NCBI RefSeq assembly: GCF_910591885.1
Contig: NC_063277.1
Location: forward strand, 930,001-994,000
DNA from: Bombus terrestris
Lineage: Eukaryota > Arthropoda > Insecta > Hymenoptera > Apidae
DNA: 64,000 nucleotides
Direction: 5' to 3'
Below the pieces are notes generated by a model, which did not search any database, was not told where the DNA came from, and saw nothing but the letters and a program-made list of their open reading frames with translations. Below, piece by piece: positions 25,301-39,093 of the stretch. Each line of letters begins with the position of its first letter. Positions within the stretch are counted from its first letter, which is position 1. The translations under genes were made by a program, and so were the position numbers.

Positions 25301-26388
25301 ACAGCAAAAAGATTGAAATTCCTCGGGTTAAAAAGTTCAGCGCGGATAATATCCATCAAAGATGACAGAGGCGCGTGAGGATGAAAATCATCCTGCGTTG
25401 AAATCCCTGAAATATTTAATCGTCGAGTCATAACGCAACATTGGCGCGCAAAGAATGATTCAGTGTCACGAATTACGTTTCAGAGTGATGCATAGTAATG
25501 CCAACTGTGACATGGACTATTTTTTCGCGACGATTTATTTTTTGTGGTAGTCGTCTCACGTACAAGAAAGAAAACACGATATATATTTGCAATTTGCAAG
25601 AAATTCGTGGTACAATGGAAAGAGATATTGCCATTTGTAGAAGTTTGATACGGAATACAGGATATTCACCTTATCCTAGTTTCTAGCGATTAAGTTCGTA
25701 AATAATAGATTTTCAAGAAAGAACGAACGAAGTTTTGAAGGGGAATTTTTACCTTTTTATTAGAATTTTTATCAGCAAGCTATAGTAAGATTCATGAATT
25801 TTATAAAGTTTTTCTCGCAGCCTTTCGATTAGGAGTTATCTTAAAAAATTCTTTACATAAAACAGAAGTTAAAGAGTTGATAGAAACTTTTTATGTAAGT
25901 TTCTAATTTGAAAGTTTGAAGAGATTGATTAATGAGAACACTGTGTATATTAAATCTAAATGGACACGGATATACATAAATTTGAAACTACAAAGTCTGA
26001 AATTTCCGATCGCTATAACTGATTTCTATATGTGTGTATCAGACTTCGAGAACGATTTCTTTACATCATCGTTCATTTCGCACCAACTCGATAAAATCAA
26101 GCGAATAGCGCTACCAAAATACATAATTTCATTTTCCTCGTGAAGGAAGAGCAAAAATAGTCTCGACTTTAGTCCAGCAGGTTCGAACCGTACCGTAGAA
26201 AAGCAAATGGGTCCCGCGATGAATTTATCGCCGCGAGATGCTTATCGTATCGCGAAGGTTCTCTAGAATTTTCAGATCGCTCTCAAAGGCGGAATTCTTC
26301 ATTCGTTCGAGACCTTTCGGCGAGATTAAGCTCCGCTGCAAACGTACGGAAGTTGGGTAGTCGCTGCACCTTCTTTTTCGTCTTCCAT
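22349..26388. other. Non-coding stretch
   Basis: I see only short random open frames and no repeats of note. GC-richer patches lie near 22670-22980. No gene, RNA or mobile element was recognised. Confidence 0.5.
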
Positions 26389-26427
26389 CCCCCCCCCCTC
26401 TCTCTCTCTCACTCTCTCTCACTCTCT
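26389..26427. repeat. C10 run plus (CT)n microsatellite
   Basis: Ten C residues (26389-26398) followed by a CT run with two TCA interruptions. Confidence 0.92.
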
Positions 26428-26742
26428 GTGCACTTTCAGTAAAGAATTTCGATGAAAGGTCGTGGCTGTAGGCGCTGCAGGTGATTGAACGGTATAAACT
26501 TCGCCACAGAAAAGAAAAGATTCCCGAGAAGAAACTTAAACCAAGCGAAGGTTTGTTTTAGGTACGTGAAACACCGATGTGCAAAACGTGATCGATCGAC
26601 GCGTGTTCATGTTCGATTCTCCCTCCAGCTATTTATAACAGGATTTTCTTGCCGTGCGTACCAATATTCCAGTCGACTAACGAACTTGTCGCCAAATAAT
26701 TTCGAAATTGAGCGAAACTAATAGGAAAGATTGTTTATATGT

Positions 26743-26826
26743 ACGCTACTGATCGAAAGTATCCGAGTAGTCGCTCGTTTCTCACAGGATACAATTTAAT
26801 CTAGATACGTTCGAATATCTTTTTCA
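26743..26826. mobile_element. Possible Tc1-like terminal repeat relic
   Basis: CTGATCGAAAGTATCCGAGT on the left and a CGTTCGAATATCTTTTTCAC-like arm on the right are inverted and degenerate. Both resemble the GAAAGTATTCGAAC terminal text of the better element at 46435-46831. If real, it is an 84-bp remnant with almost no interior. The resemblance is weak and could be chance. Confidence 0.2.
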
Positions 26827-27505
26827 CGATGTTTCCTCCAACGATATTATTGCCGTTCTATTTGGAATTTAAGTTGGGTCGATAATTAGTATAATTTAGC
26901 TCTCTTAACAAATACAGAAATTCTATGTCGCAACGTAAAAAGAGACTTATTCTATTCTCGATGAGAACCTATCCACGGAAAGGTAACTGTGACCCAAAAT
27001 GTAAATTAGGAAGCTTATCCTATGGATAGAAAGCAGAATATTCTCAGAAATAGGTACAGCAAATATATAACAGATATCATTTTCGATACAGTTTCAGAAT
27101 ATCAATTTATACAATTTCGGTAGAGGCAGCGTATCTCAAAGATAGAAATAAGATCCGAATTTCCTATAAAAATAACTAACATTAGCGTGCTTTTCAATTT
27201 TTAAATCTTATAAAAATTATGTATGTAGAAATATATTAAGAATATGCTACTTGCAAATTTCCTCAAAGATAGTTACATTCTCAAACGCGGAATAAATGAT
27301 CGATAACGATCGAAGAAAGAGCAAAGGTCGAAACAACACTCAAACTCACAGCTCGAACGACAGGTGGATTGGAGAGAATGGCAGCGAGTTCCAGGCCATT
27401 ACAACCCCTGAATATTTCAACGGCGAGATGCTTGTTGAGGGGTGACTGAGAAACGGACGACCCCGCCTCTATTATTTATTACGTTACCCTCGCGCGGCGG
27501 GCTAA

Positions 27506-27534
27506 ACTCTCTCTCTTTCTCTCTCTCTCTCTCT
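27506..27534. repeat. (CT)n microsatellite
   Basis: A CT run with one TTT interruption. The 84-codon frame through it is Ser/Leu low complexity and not called. Confidence 0.9.
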
Positions 27535-28517
27535 GTCGCTCTCGTCTCGATCCGTCGTTCTCCATTCCTTCCCACCACTATCCGACGGCTGCATCATTGC
27601 ACATTATTCATACCACGAAATTTGAATTATACATTCAATAGAACGACGCGACGTCTGGTGCAGACGACACTGCGACTGCAACCGCGACGCCGTTAAAGAC
27701 GTTCCAGCTACGCGCTCTCTTGCTTTCCTTCTTCCTTCTTTCGTTCCTCGAATTGATGACAATCATGAGAAAAATGTAAATTTACGGCTGACGAATGTCA
27801 AATCAGGGAAACTAACGGTGCGTTCGATTATTTGATAAAAATACTAGATCGTAAAGGACGGAGGTTCTTTTTCGTAATGACGAGACGAATCTCGTTGTAG
27901 ATCGTTCTTCCAACGAATCGTAATGTGAGAAGACAAAATGGCAAACGTAAATGATGAGATTCAGCGTAAACAAGAAATATATTTACATTGATAATTTTCG
28001 AGTTACCTTGCTATAATCCTAGAAACTAAATGCATTTAATATGGAAATTAATATTCTTTTACACTAATATTTTATTTTTGCTTGATGAATAATTTTGCCT
28101 GCGATCACAAACCACTATCCACATCGAAAAATCTCGATCTTTAAATAAATAATCGACGCAACAATTCTCACTCCTCTTCGAATAATTACGTATTTGATGA
28201 CAAAGCTAGAGGAGGAATGCGAATGGTAAAATATGCAGAGTGACAAAAGACAAGATATCGTAAGCGAGAGCAAAGTCCTGTCACGGGTGCATTAAAAATT
28301 GCGGCAAGTGTAATTGCTGGTAGGATAAAATAATAGAGAAACGCGAGGCCATTTCATTCCAGGTGCGGCCGCGGAAATGTTAATCTGGCAAATATTTAGC
28401 GGTCCAGGATGATGCAGAGTAGTCGGATAGTAGGGAGGTTCCGCTTTAATTCGAAGTATTCTCATTTTTGCTTGGTCGCGACACAGGGAACGCTTTCGCG
28501 GAGAGTAGCCGCGTTCC

Positions 28518-28529
28518 GGCGCGCGCGCC
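28518..28529. repeat. GGCGCGCGCGCC palindrome
   Basis: A perfect 12-base palindrome of alternating CG in an AT-rich surrounding. The same 12-mer recurs at 45937-45948. Alternating CG can adopt Z-form DNA, but no function can be read from sequence. Confidence 0.9.
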
Positions 28530-31500
28530 GTGCATTTTGATAAGAAGAGTTAATACGCTGCGATGTCTTTTCCGCGTCCCGTGTATTACGCGCGACTTTA
28601 AGCCCCGTTCCCGTTCTCACTGACAGAAAATACAGATTTGTGGAGTTCAAGTCCGCGGCTGAGCTTCCCTGAAACTAGGCTTGAAATTATAGAGTTGTAG
28701 TCAAGCGATTTTCGTATCCATCGTGGAACCAAATTATATATATAAGGTAAAATATCGTCAGTTTGCTACAAAGTTTTCAAAATTGTTAAGAAATTGTTAT
28801 TTATTTCAATGTTATCAATCGTTTTTCTAATAATCTATCATAACTCATTATCACATTTTAATTATAGAACCAAGAAGCGTAATAATTATGAACGGGCGAT
28901 AGCAGTAACGTAACTCCGCACCTGTCACAGTTTTCCTGGCAAGTTAAAACGCATCGATCGAATTTTAATTCGCGCACAAACAATTTCTATCCTTCACGAC
29001 AAACGAGCAGCCGATCCAGCAACGGCAAACGAAACGTATTCCAGTTTTTCACGGTGAAACCGACAACAAATTTTTCCGCGAAACGACGCTCGATACAGAC
29101 CTGTCGTATCGACGAGCGGCGATCGTGGGGCATTCGTTATCATAAATAGTGGCGTGCCGCTGTATTTCACGGTGAAAGGTGGCCAGCTGTCGTCACGCCT
29201 GCGACATCCACCTGCGATCCGGAAATTGCCTCCGCAAATACAAAACGGTATCGGCCAATCACTTCTTCCGTGTTTATTAAGTCCTCCGAAATGAGCAAAT
29301 TCTAAAAATCTATATACCTTTGCTCTCTTTTTTCGAACATGTCAATTTCAAACGATATATTAAAATTTTCATAACGGATTTCTTGCCTGAATACGCTATG
29401 CAAGCAACGAGAATATCACGAAACACTCTCACGTTTTCATAAGCAACATTTTTGAGAATAATTTACATAACTTGTGTTCCATTACGATAATTTATCAGAA
29501 AATGGAAAAGTGCTTTGAAAGCCTTGAACAAATTATTGCGGTTGATATGGAGGAAAATGGGGATTTTCAGTTACGTAATAAATTTACGTTAAAAAAATGT
29601 TCTCTGTATAAAAGAAATACCGTAAAAATGTATAATAGAATATTTCGCAACGTGTCATTAATAAACTGTGTTCTTGGATACTTTCAACGTCTCGCAGTTA
29701 GCTATTGTTTGTTCAACAAAAGGTATGTCGTAAGCGATGATACAGTATCCACAACGATCTTCATTATCCCTTATTGTTGGGTGAAGTTCGTATAGAATAG
29801 AAACGTTATCCTCTGTGTTACACAAAACCGTGAACGAGGTGTTCATCATTCATGGAAAAAATACGATCTCGAAACGATTCATACGTATAATTTCGTGGAA
29901 TTTAATGTCTGACATTTAATCTATGACTGGATGTTTTACATTGGTTATTATTTTATAGATACCTTACAAGAGTACATTGAAAAATGAATCTATGATTACC
30001 AATCTGATACAACGAAATTTATACGATTAGAATAAATATACTATATACTAACGCAGGGAAACGTTTCGTAATTATTTGATTTGTAATCGAAAATTTCGAT
30101 TTAATTCTTTTGACTAAGATCTTACTTGTTATAATACGTTACTACTGATATTACTAATCGTAATGAGATATTATCGAAGGAAAAATGTTTCAAAGATTTC
30201 ATCTACGATCTATAAAATTTAATGGAGGATTAATCGAAACGTGATTATGTAATTTATTTTAAAAGCGCACTAATTTAATTAGATGGTGTTTCGTAAATTA
30301 TGTAATCTGTTTCTTTGCACGAATGCATTCGACATACACACACTCGCATTACTAAGAAATATTTTTTATTAAATATTAATATTTAATATAGAATAATACA
30401 AATTACACGCGCTAGAGAGATTAATAGTTGATCCGCTTTTAGACCGTACGAGTTCCGATTCATCTTTTAACGCGATTTAGAAAAACTATAATTATTCTCT
30501 ATAAAGTGTGTCACCATAAATGATTGTGAAGTCATTGCAATGCGAAATGGAAGCCACCTGCTAGAATCCAAAAATCTCGACCAAGCCGATTTCTTGAGAG
30601 CATTCTGCTGTATATTTTTGTACGATTTTTCATCCCCTCGCCTTAGGAATGGTCGATCGCGAATAGCAATTTTAATCTCGATTCAATTCACGAACCACGG
30701 AACCCACGCTTCTGTCGACTGTTGCGCGACACCCTCCGACCATCAACCAGAATACGTAATTCCCCACGATCTTTTCAAACGCTTAATCATCCCTCCTTCG
30801 CGAGTTTTTGAAACTTATTCATTGTCATTTGAGGGCAGACTTGCTTAATGGTTGCTTTTTCGAACGAATATGAATGTATTCCCCATTGGAGACTCGAGAA
30901 AATATTAGAAGCTAATAATATATCGTTAGTCGGTTAATTAACAAAATATTGGTAAAAAGAATTCAAGATAAACGAAACACGTCGTAATGGTTTGATCAAT
31001 TAACTCATTTACTGATTTCTATTTACCGCCATTATTCGTTAAAATGTTTCTCAATAAAATTCTTTCTCGATAAAATGACATTCTTTAAGACATACTACTA
31101 AATAATGAATCAACCGACGAAGAAATAGAAATGAAATTAAAATTGAAAAAAAGACCAAGAGCGGTGTGTGTCGCCTCTCGTGCAAAACGCTTGATCCTCT
31201 ATTGCATGAGCGCGCGGAGTCGGCAAGCGGAGCTTGCGGATTGCAAACATTGCAGTCCTGAGTGACATTGGCGTGAGAGCAAGAGGAGAAAAAAAAGGAG
31301 GTGAAAAAAAATTATTTCCACAGGTAGTTTATTGGCAGATCCAATTTCCGGATCAACGGTGGATGGCCAGCGTTGTTTGCGCGTCGATCGAATCGCGTTT
31401 TTCGTCGGCCATGTGTATACGGTATTCGTTTTACGACGGATATGAGAGGCGAGCGTGCTTGCGCGACCATTTCTCTATGAATTTTTGAAGCGTTCCTTTC

Positions 31501-31549
31501 TCCGTAAATAATCTTAACCCAGCTTCGAAGGGAACGAAACAGTGTGAGG

Positions 31550-31569
31550 AAGAGAGAGAGAGAGAGAGG
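31550..31569. repeat. (GA)n microsatellite
   Basis: A GA run of about ten units in non-coding DNA. Confidence 0.9.
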
Positions 31570-34500
31570 GCTGACGAAAATAAAGGAAAAGAGGAGGTAG
31601 AGTTACTTTTCTAAGGGTGAACGTAGTAAACGAAATTTATGAGATATCCTGCGTATTTCTTATGCTAGGAATGTCGCATATTTTGTTTCACGGTGTTTTA
31701 TTTTCCTTAATTCGATCATTATAGATTCGAATGAAACTGATCGAATTCGGAAAATGTATTAGATCGTCATTGGTTGGTTATTTGCAAAAGCAGAAAAAGT
31801 ATGAAACTTCGATTCTTTCAACCCTAAAAAATCCACTGATAGAATCGTAACGCAACAGAACATAAATCTAGGCATAGATCTCGTTAAAGTTTGGATTTGC
31901 CGTGGCCTCGTTATACCATTCCCGCAAAGACTTCAATCGGTTCACGACTCGAGTCAAAATAACTTTACGAGCCTGCGAGCAGTAAAAGTCTCGAAGCAGC
32001 ATAAGAAATGGTAAAAATGGCGCGAGATCGCTTCCTCGTTTCAGGTAGGGAATGATTCGAAGGTTCGCCACTGTGACGCGGCTGCCTCGAATTACCCTTC
32101 ATAAACCAGAACGCCTCCTCCTTTGTCTTTCTCTTACTTTTGGTTATTCATCCTAACGGCAAAGCATTTTTCTATGCCGCCAATAGCAGAGGACCGTTGC
32201 GACGGAACGCCAGCTTGAAATAACGCGTTAAACTAAAAGGGGTGGGATGGAGGTTTGAAGCAACGAAGAAAACAGTTCTCTCCGTTTCTTGCCTTCCCCT
32301 TTCTTCTTCTTCTTTTTTTTTTTCGTTTAAACACAAGGCACGAGCGGAGATTGAGCCTTTAATGCGTCACGCCTGCGACGAATTGCCTCTTATAAAGCAA
32401 CGTTTCCCTCCGCCGCAGCACTGCCACTTTGTCTTTCTCCTTGATTAATCATCCCTCTCCATAAGACTGGTTCCTTATTGCGAAGATTGCCTGACGAGAG
32501 GTGATCGTCAAGCATCATGATATACGAAATGTATAAGCTAAATATAGACCGATAAACATTTTCTCGAGAGAAATAAAGCTTTCGTGGCCTGTATGTTTTA
32601 TTCGAAGGACGAGAATAATGGACAAAGTTCGTTACTGTGGTGGTAAAAAAATTAGATAACACTTTGTGATTATAATATCTTTGTGTAACTTTAAATATTT
32701 TCTTCATACGGTGCACCGCGTAAAACCACGAAATAAATAACTTCCTTTAATTCTATAATGTGTGCCAAAAACGAATATACATGTATTATATTTTGTTTCC
32801 TCTCGTTTTTCTCGTAAAACGTAGAACGTAAAACATCCTATCCCCTCTTCTGCATTCTTTGATCAAAGTACACCAACGATGTATATACGTAAACAAATGT
32901 ACGCGAAGCTGGGGTACCCTCGCGTTTCGCCATTGATTTAAAGCTTGATGGAAATTCTTATAAAATTTGTTTTCATCGCGACCGTTTTATTTTGTTTCGC
33001 TTTTCATCGTCAAACTGGGATACGTACCAAATATTAAATGACGAATACACGCTCATATCCATCCGTCCAACGATACGCATTCTTTCGCTACAAGGACAAA
33101 CGAAATCGCTTTTTACAATTAGAATTATAGTTTCGATTAGAAATCGTAACTACAGCGTTGATAAAGCCGAAACGTGAAATTGAAATCATTTTTGTGACTC
33201 TATCTATCGGATTGCCGTTGATCACGTTCCGCCCGGGGAAATATGGGAAAAACGAGCACGTATTATTTACGAACAAATGAAAATGTACACGGTACGTCGA
33301 TTTATCGTAACGGCGTTTTTGTGTAATTTTGTTAAAGATAAATAAAACCGTACGGTATTAAACGACCGATGCTCTGATATAATATTCGAACCTTTTTGTT
33401 CTGTTTTTTTTTTCAACCGAATAGCAATCGCGATCATATTCGTTATTTTGTCGATAATACTATCTATGTTTGGTATACTGTTGCCTTGTACAAGTGTTTT
33501 TATTAATATTTAAAATTTTATAACCATAATATAAAATTAATCAAAATAAAACAATCTTTAATTAAACTTTTAACGATTTGTTAATATAACGTTCTTTGCT
33601 TTGAAATAAACGGAAACTGCCTTATTTACGGTCCAGATGTTTCATTCGGCGAGTAAATAATGTTTGAGAAGGGTACATAGAATATACCTATCTATAGGGT
33701 GACGCGATAACTTTGATCATCTTGAGTACCTCCGTCGTGCGTTGAGATGTGGGAAACTCATGAGAGACACACAACATACAGGGTTAACGCGTGCTCGTTC
33801 ATTTTCGCAGCTAGAAATCTAGTGGGTGTGAAACAAAATAACTATTTCGTGCAATAGTTCTTTCATAGGCAAATAGATTACGCAATCGTTCTGCGTAGTC
33901 TTTCCTCGCGCCGAGTGCTTGCGCATTCAAATCGAGTAAACAGTCTTTGTGTTGCGTCAATTTGCGTAAGATAAGTGTTTTGTTACTCTTCAACAGAAAT
34001 GCATGCTAGAAATTCGCATCATTTTCTTCCGTACTATTCGGTTAACTATAAATAACACTGTTGTCAATCAGAAACGATTCGATGACTGTCTGATTTTTAT
34101 TTCGTGAATTAACAAACATTTTAACAAAATACAATAAAAGGATGCGATAAAATGTTCAGAAAATAATTTAAAAAAAGACTTTTAGAAGTAATTATAAGAA
34201 TGGAAAAGAGATAAGTTATGTAAAGCTACAAATAAAATTCATATTTCAGGCAAAAGATACAGGTATTTGTACCAGCTTGCTTTCTTGTTGTTACGAATAT
34301 GTAAGTTTTTACGTTTTATCTAAAATGGACTTTAAGCAGGATGTTTTTCCTCTATTTTAACGGCACAAACTATCTTTTACAAACAAAAACCAATACGAAA
34401 TAAACCGTTAATTCTCTGAAAACACACGTTCAACGTACAATAGCATATGCAATGCGTGTAAAAACACAAAGATACACGCACATGCGAATTAAGTTAAATT

Positions 34501-34872
34501 AGATCAGGGAAAGCAAGAAGATTAGTGGTGTCGGAAAAATAGCGTGTGGGTACGAGTACGCTGTACGTGAAAGCACCGCCAATTTGTTATGGTAGGACCG
34601 ACTATTAATTCTTAATTAAGCCGGGGATGCGCAACTCCCGCCCTTTTGGCGGCTCGTATTGGCTTCGCCTCATTGAGAAGTAACCCTGATATATCGAAAC
34701 TTGGCCGAACTTCAACTGCAAATGATTGGTACCGACGAACAGCGTTATAATAGCGACGCTCGCGTCCTTCCTCTCGACCCATTTTGGATCGGAGCACAAC
34801 TGCACGACAGAGATGACACGTTGGGACCATTTTGTGGACGATAAAAAAGCCCAATAAAATAAAAAACGGAGG

Positions 34873-34877
<5 letters not shown>

Positions 34878-34905
<28 letters not shown>
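34878..34905. repeat. (GA)n microsatellite
   Basis: A GA run of about fourteen units. The minus-strand 132- and 106-codon frames across it gain Ser-Leu dipeptides from the repeat and are not called as genes. Confidence 0.93.
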
Positions 34906-34908
<3 letters not shown>

Positions 34909-37900
34909 AGGAGAACAGAAAAAACTGTACAACTGACCATGAGATGTACAACCTCGTTCAAAACTATGAAAACACTTACTTGTTTGTAACCAGTTTCGTT
35001 CAAATTTTACTTGGAATAAAATTTACTCGAAACGGAATAGTTATTATTCGTTGGAATGAAATTTGCAAAACGGCAATGCGATTTAATATCGATAATTTGC
35101 ATTCCAAACGAAGTGCGATCGAAAATGGTAAGTGTCCTCGTACTTTTAATAGAGGGTGTATACGTGCATACAGAAACAAACACAGAAAAAAGAGAAACAG
35201 TGACAGACAGGGAGAAAGCGGGGGTTTGAACAATTCGCAGGGAAAAATCGGGGTCGCCGTACCGATTGTACGCCTCTCGAGAAACGTTTGTATTTCACGT
35301 TTTATAGCGGCGACCTTTCAAAAAACGGAAAAATTTCATTCTCCACCCCTGATTCGTTTCGGTGGCTGGCGCTCGACCCCCTCCCACATCGAACGCGCGT
35401 TACTTTCTGCACTGAAAATTTTATATTTTCCGCGGTGAATGTAACTCCATCGAACGGTATTAACGTAACACGTGCGTACAACGCATTTGCGCGCTTGTTT
35501 GGAAATAATCGAATATCTGGCTCGAATTTGATTGTGTTCGTCCTATCGGTGGGTGAGATGGAAGTTTATTGAATAGAAAACGATTGATGCAAGATAAAAA
35601 GAATTCCAATCAAATTATCTAAACATTATAAATTTCCTAAGTTTGTTATGGTAAGTAAGCCCGTTGCGGGAATTCCGAAAATCGAAAACAACGATGGAAT
35701 TCTTTTTGTCGAATACAAAATAGCTGTATCGATTCTTCCGAAGCACGATATTAAGTACGTTAAATACAACTATACAAGATCGCACACAAACCCCATTTCT
35801 TTCCGTGAAAATCCTCCATTGCTTCATTGGTAAGTACGACTAGAATGATTAGTATACTTTGGTACTTGATTAATTCGGACCGTTTTCAAATAAATAAAGA
35901 AGGTCGATCCGAAACCGGTTTCGATTTAGCGTGGCGCACCCATCGACCAAAACGAACCAGACCAGTTGCTGTCGCTTTTCTACAAAATCGTACTGTAACG
36001 ACCCAATTGCCGGCATTTCTATTTTCACCCTTTTACGTCGAAGCCTGTGTTTACGAGTACTGGTCTCGATGCAAGGAACACTTGGTAAAAGTGGTTGGAG
36101 AATGTAGCCAAGAAAACTCGAGATAGAAACAGAGGACAATTTGCACGCAATCAGCTCTTATGACGCCCCAACGGTTGTTGAAATCGAGAACGTATTAGAG
36201 ATACGCCTGAATATACAACAATTCCGATTTTTATACGCTAACCAGTCCCAAAACACGAAATTGCATTTCAATTTCGCTTTAGGAGCGTGTCTCAAGCTCT
36301 ATCGGATCAGGATTTTCTATAAAAATTAGAGGGAGGGAGGAAATACTCGTGCAGAATATTCTAATCTATAAAAACTTTAAAAGAGATATATAGGTATACG
36401 ATAAGAAGATATAAAAATGGCAAACAATATTTTAAAAAGAGCTAGATATAATATTTCAAGGGGAAGAACGCGATCTTGAGTAATCACCGAATTTTATTTT
36501 TGCAAAATTTATCTCATATCTTCGCTGGTGTTGCGCGTTTCGAAATTCCTCGATACTCTTTCCTAGACTTGATCAAAGTATCTCTGCACGTGGTCAGGAT
36601 GGAAAACGGTCACGCCCAGACAACTTTGTTAAAATTTGCGTGACAAATCAACGCTGTGCGCGTAATTCGACACTTGTCCGGAGGTAGCCGGCACATTAGA
36701 GCTTTCTCGTAAGTGGGTGGTAGGGATGACACGCAAATTCCGGAATCTAAACATACCCAGCAAGAGAGAGGAGCGAGCATGCAAAGCAACGGAAGACGAG
36801 GAAATGTTCTAACGCAACGACGCAACGCGACGTCTGTCTCGTGTTTCGAGTGACTCACTACGCGGAACTGGACCACCAAAAATAGCCAAAGTGCTTGCTT
36901 TATGAGACCGTTTTTCACAGATGCAAAACCAACAAAATTATAACTGAGAAACCAAAACGGCGAACGAAAGGAAAATTAATGTCTCGATAACGCGTTCGAC
37001 GACCACGGTGGTACGTACGATCGCTTGACAAATTTTCGCGAATTTAATTCATCTGAACGCGGTTAGCGTATGGAGTTCCGTTAAATATTTTAATTTCGAT
37101 AATAACAGTGATATTGCGATATTAATCGTCTGTCAGGTGTATTCTGTTTAACCGATAAAGCAAACTAATAACATGTTTTCGCTAATAAAACAATCTTCGC
37201 TGATAAGGAACATAACAGAACGAAGAAGAACTCGAGATTTTGATATCATCGACAATGAACGTGCGGTTATTTTAACATAAGTAGAAGAAATAAATGGAAG
37301 AATATCATGGCCATCGTCAAGTTAGATTTTATCTAGCCAACAGAAATAGACACGCGATATCGTGATCCAGAATCGCTTTGGCATTTCCAATTCGCTTCAA
37401 GCGAATTTCCTGTAGGTTTTGCAAGTACGTACTAGCTTTTGCAATTTTTCTCCTGAAAGAAATATTTCGCAATATATAAGATAGAAATCGATAAAAATGA
37501 TGGATTTATGTTAATAAAAATAATTCAAACAGTTCCTCTGTAACCATAAAAATTCAACGTTAACTATTTAACGACGTTTGTAATGTATCACTTGCATTTA
37601 TTTGTACAACCATCCCATTACCGACTAAGTCGAATCCAAGATAGCGTACAAAAACATTTCTTATTCCCAGTTGAATTTATCCCTATTCGGACCGGAAACG
37701 AGCGAATCAAATATCAATTCGCATGGAGTATATAGAGGCATATAGTTGCATTTACACGTTCTCCAGTTGGAGAATAGGATCGGCGACTCGCGTCACCCAG
37801 CGTCCTCTCGGTGGACCGATTCTCACGCGGAAGATACGATTTTATTTACACGTTGGTGTCAAGCCAGGTTCCACCTATTCACGCCCGCTGCTTCTATTAG

Positions 37901-38399
37901 TCGTTATCTGCAGGATTTCGATCCAGCCGCTTCGCCCTCCCGCTTCCCACCTAGTCCTGTAACCTATAAAACGCGAGGTAGCTCCATTCGACACCGGAAC
38001 GTATCCTTCTAGCCGTTGCACTGTTTTCCTGGTGCATTCGCATTCGTATATACCTGTCTGTGTACCTACATACATAAGCGTCTGTGCGCGCGTATCACTG
38101 GGTTTATTTGTCTACGCGACGTCATTCCATACGAAGCTTCTCGAGATTCCTGTTTCTTCTTCCTCTATTCTGCTTGGCTCGTTTACAAAGGATGTTTTGG
38201 AACTGATAAGTGATCCAAGCAAGAGTAATTCAAGATCGGGATAATCGAAGTAACAAAGAAAGCAATGCTTTTCGTCTGACGAACATCGTTCGAATTGTTT
38301 GAATCGGAGCGTCGCGCGAACATACATATTTCACACGCCATTTACCATGAAATAATTCCTGTACGCAATCGATTTACTAATTCGGTAAATATTTAAAGA
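34906..38399. other. Non-coding stretch
   Basis: It contains a 164-codon plus-strand frame (34944-35438) without motifs. A GC-richer block at about 37770-38010 is open in several overlapping frames, which is what GC richness alone produces. No gene is supported. Confidence 0.45.
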
Positions 38400-38530
38400 C
38401 GACGATTCGTTCAATTGAATTTGAGTGAGTCTGATATCAATTCGTTTCAGTTGATTCAATTAGAATTTAAGTTAGAATTAGAGAATAATTGTTCGTTTCA
38501 GTTCGAATTTAAAAGTTACGAGATATAAAT

Positions 38531-38592
38531 GTTATTAGTCAGTTCGAATTTGAAAATAATTGTTATTAGTCAGTCCGAATTCATGTGAATTA
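38531..38592 (+). repeat. 31-bp tandem repeat, two units
   Basis: Units at 38531-38561 and 38562-38592 begin GTTATTAGTCAGTTCGAATT and match at 19 of the first 20 bases, then diverge. Looser copies of the TCAGTTCGAATT core sit at 38498-38509 and 38624-38635. Such repeats are common in U3 regions of LTRs; here they also could be plain slippage products. Confidence 0.7.
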
Positions 38593-39082
38593 ATGCATAA
38601 CTATTATTAGTTGGATCCGTTTGTCAGTTAGAATTAAAACAATAGCTGGCTCAAATTTTGTGTTAGAATTTCAAATTGTTAAACACGTCCGGACACACTG
38701 TTGTTTACACTGTTCAAGTTAAATAAAGATTAAAACAAAAAAATTATAGAAGTGTCAATCCTTGTAAAACCGGAATCACCCCAGCGGCCTGTCCGTTCAT
38801 CAGCGGAGGCCACGTCAGGTGAGTCAACTTTTAATTATTATTAATAATTAATAATTAAAATAATAAATAATATTAATAATTAGTATAATTCGTCATTAAT
38901 TCTGCCAGTAATAATTGTTTATAATATAATTGTTTATTCCAAACAATCCTCTCCCGTGCTAGTATTCCTGCACATAGCAGGTTAGCCGAAACGTGGAGAT
39001 TGTTGACCAGTGGCCTAAACTCTAATTAACGCTACTTAATCTAACAAGAAATATCTAATTGAAACAGTCCTTAGACTGTTTC

Positions 39083-39093
39083 TGGTGGCAGCG
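39083..39093 (+). other. Putative primer-binding site for tRNA-Leu
   Basis: TGGTGGCAGCG, reverse complement CGCTGCCACCA. It sits immediately after a perfect stem, at the place a primer-binding site follows an LTR end. Confidence 0.42.

Larger units (their letters stand above)
27535..34877. other. Non-coding stretch
   Basis: The largest open frames here (about 107 and 108 codons) have random composition and no motif. There is a GA run at 31550-31569, a 12-bp CG palindrome at 28518-28529 within a GC-richer block (28260-28680), and another GC-richer block at 28960-29240. No gene or RNA recognised. Confidence 0.5.

Noticed and set aside
26179..26195. GGTTCGAACC resembling a tRNA B box
   Set aside because: No A box, acceptor stem or cloverleaf can be built around it.
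34944..35438. 164-codon plus-strand open frame
   Set aside because: Random composition, no domain, and a length within what chance gives across 64 kb.
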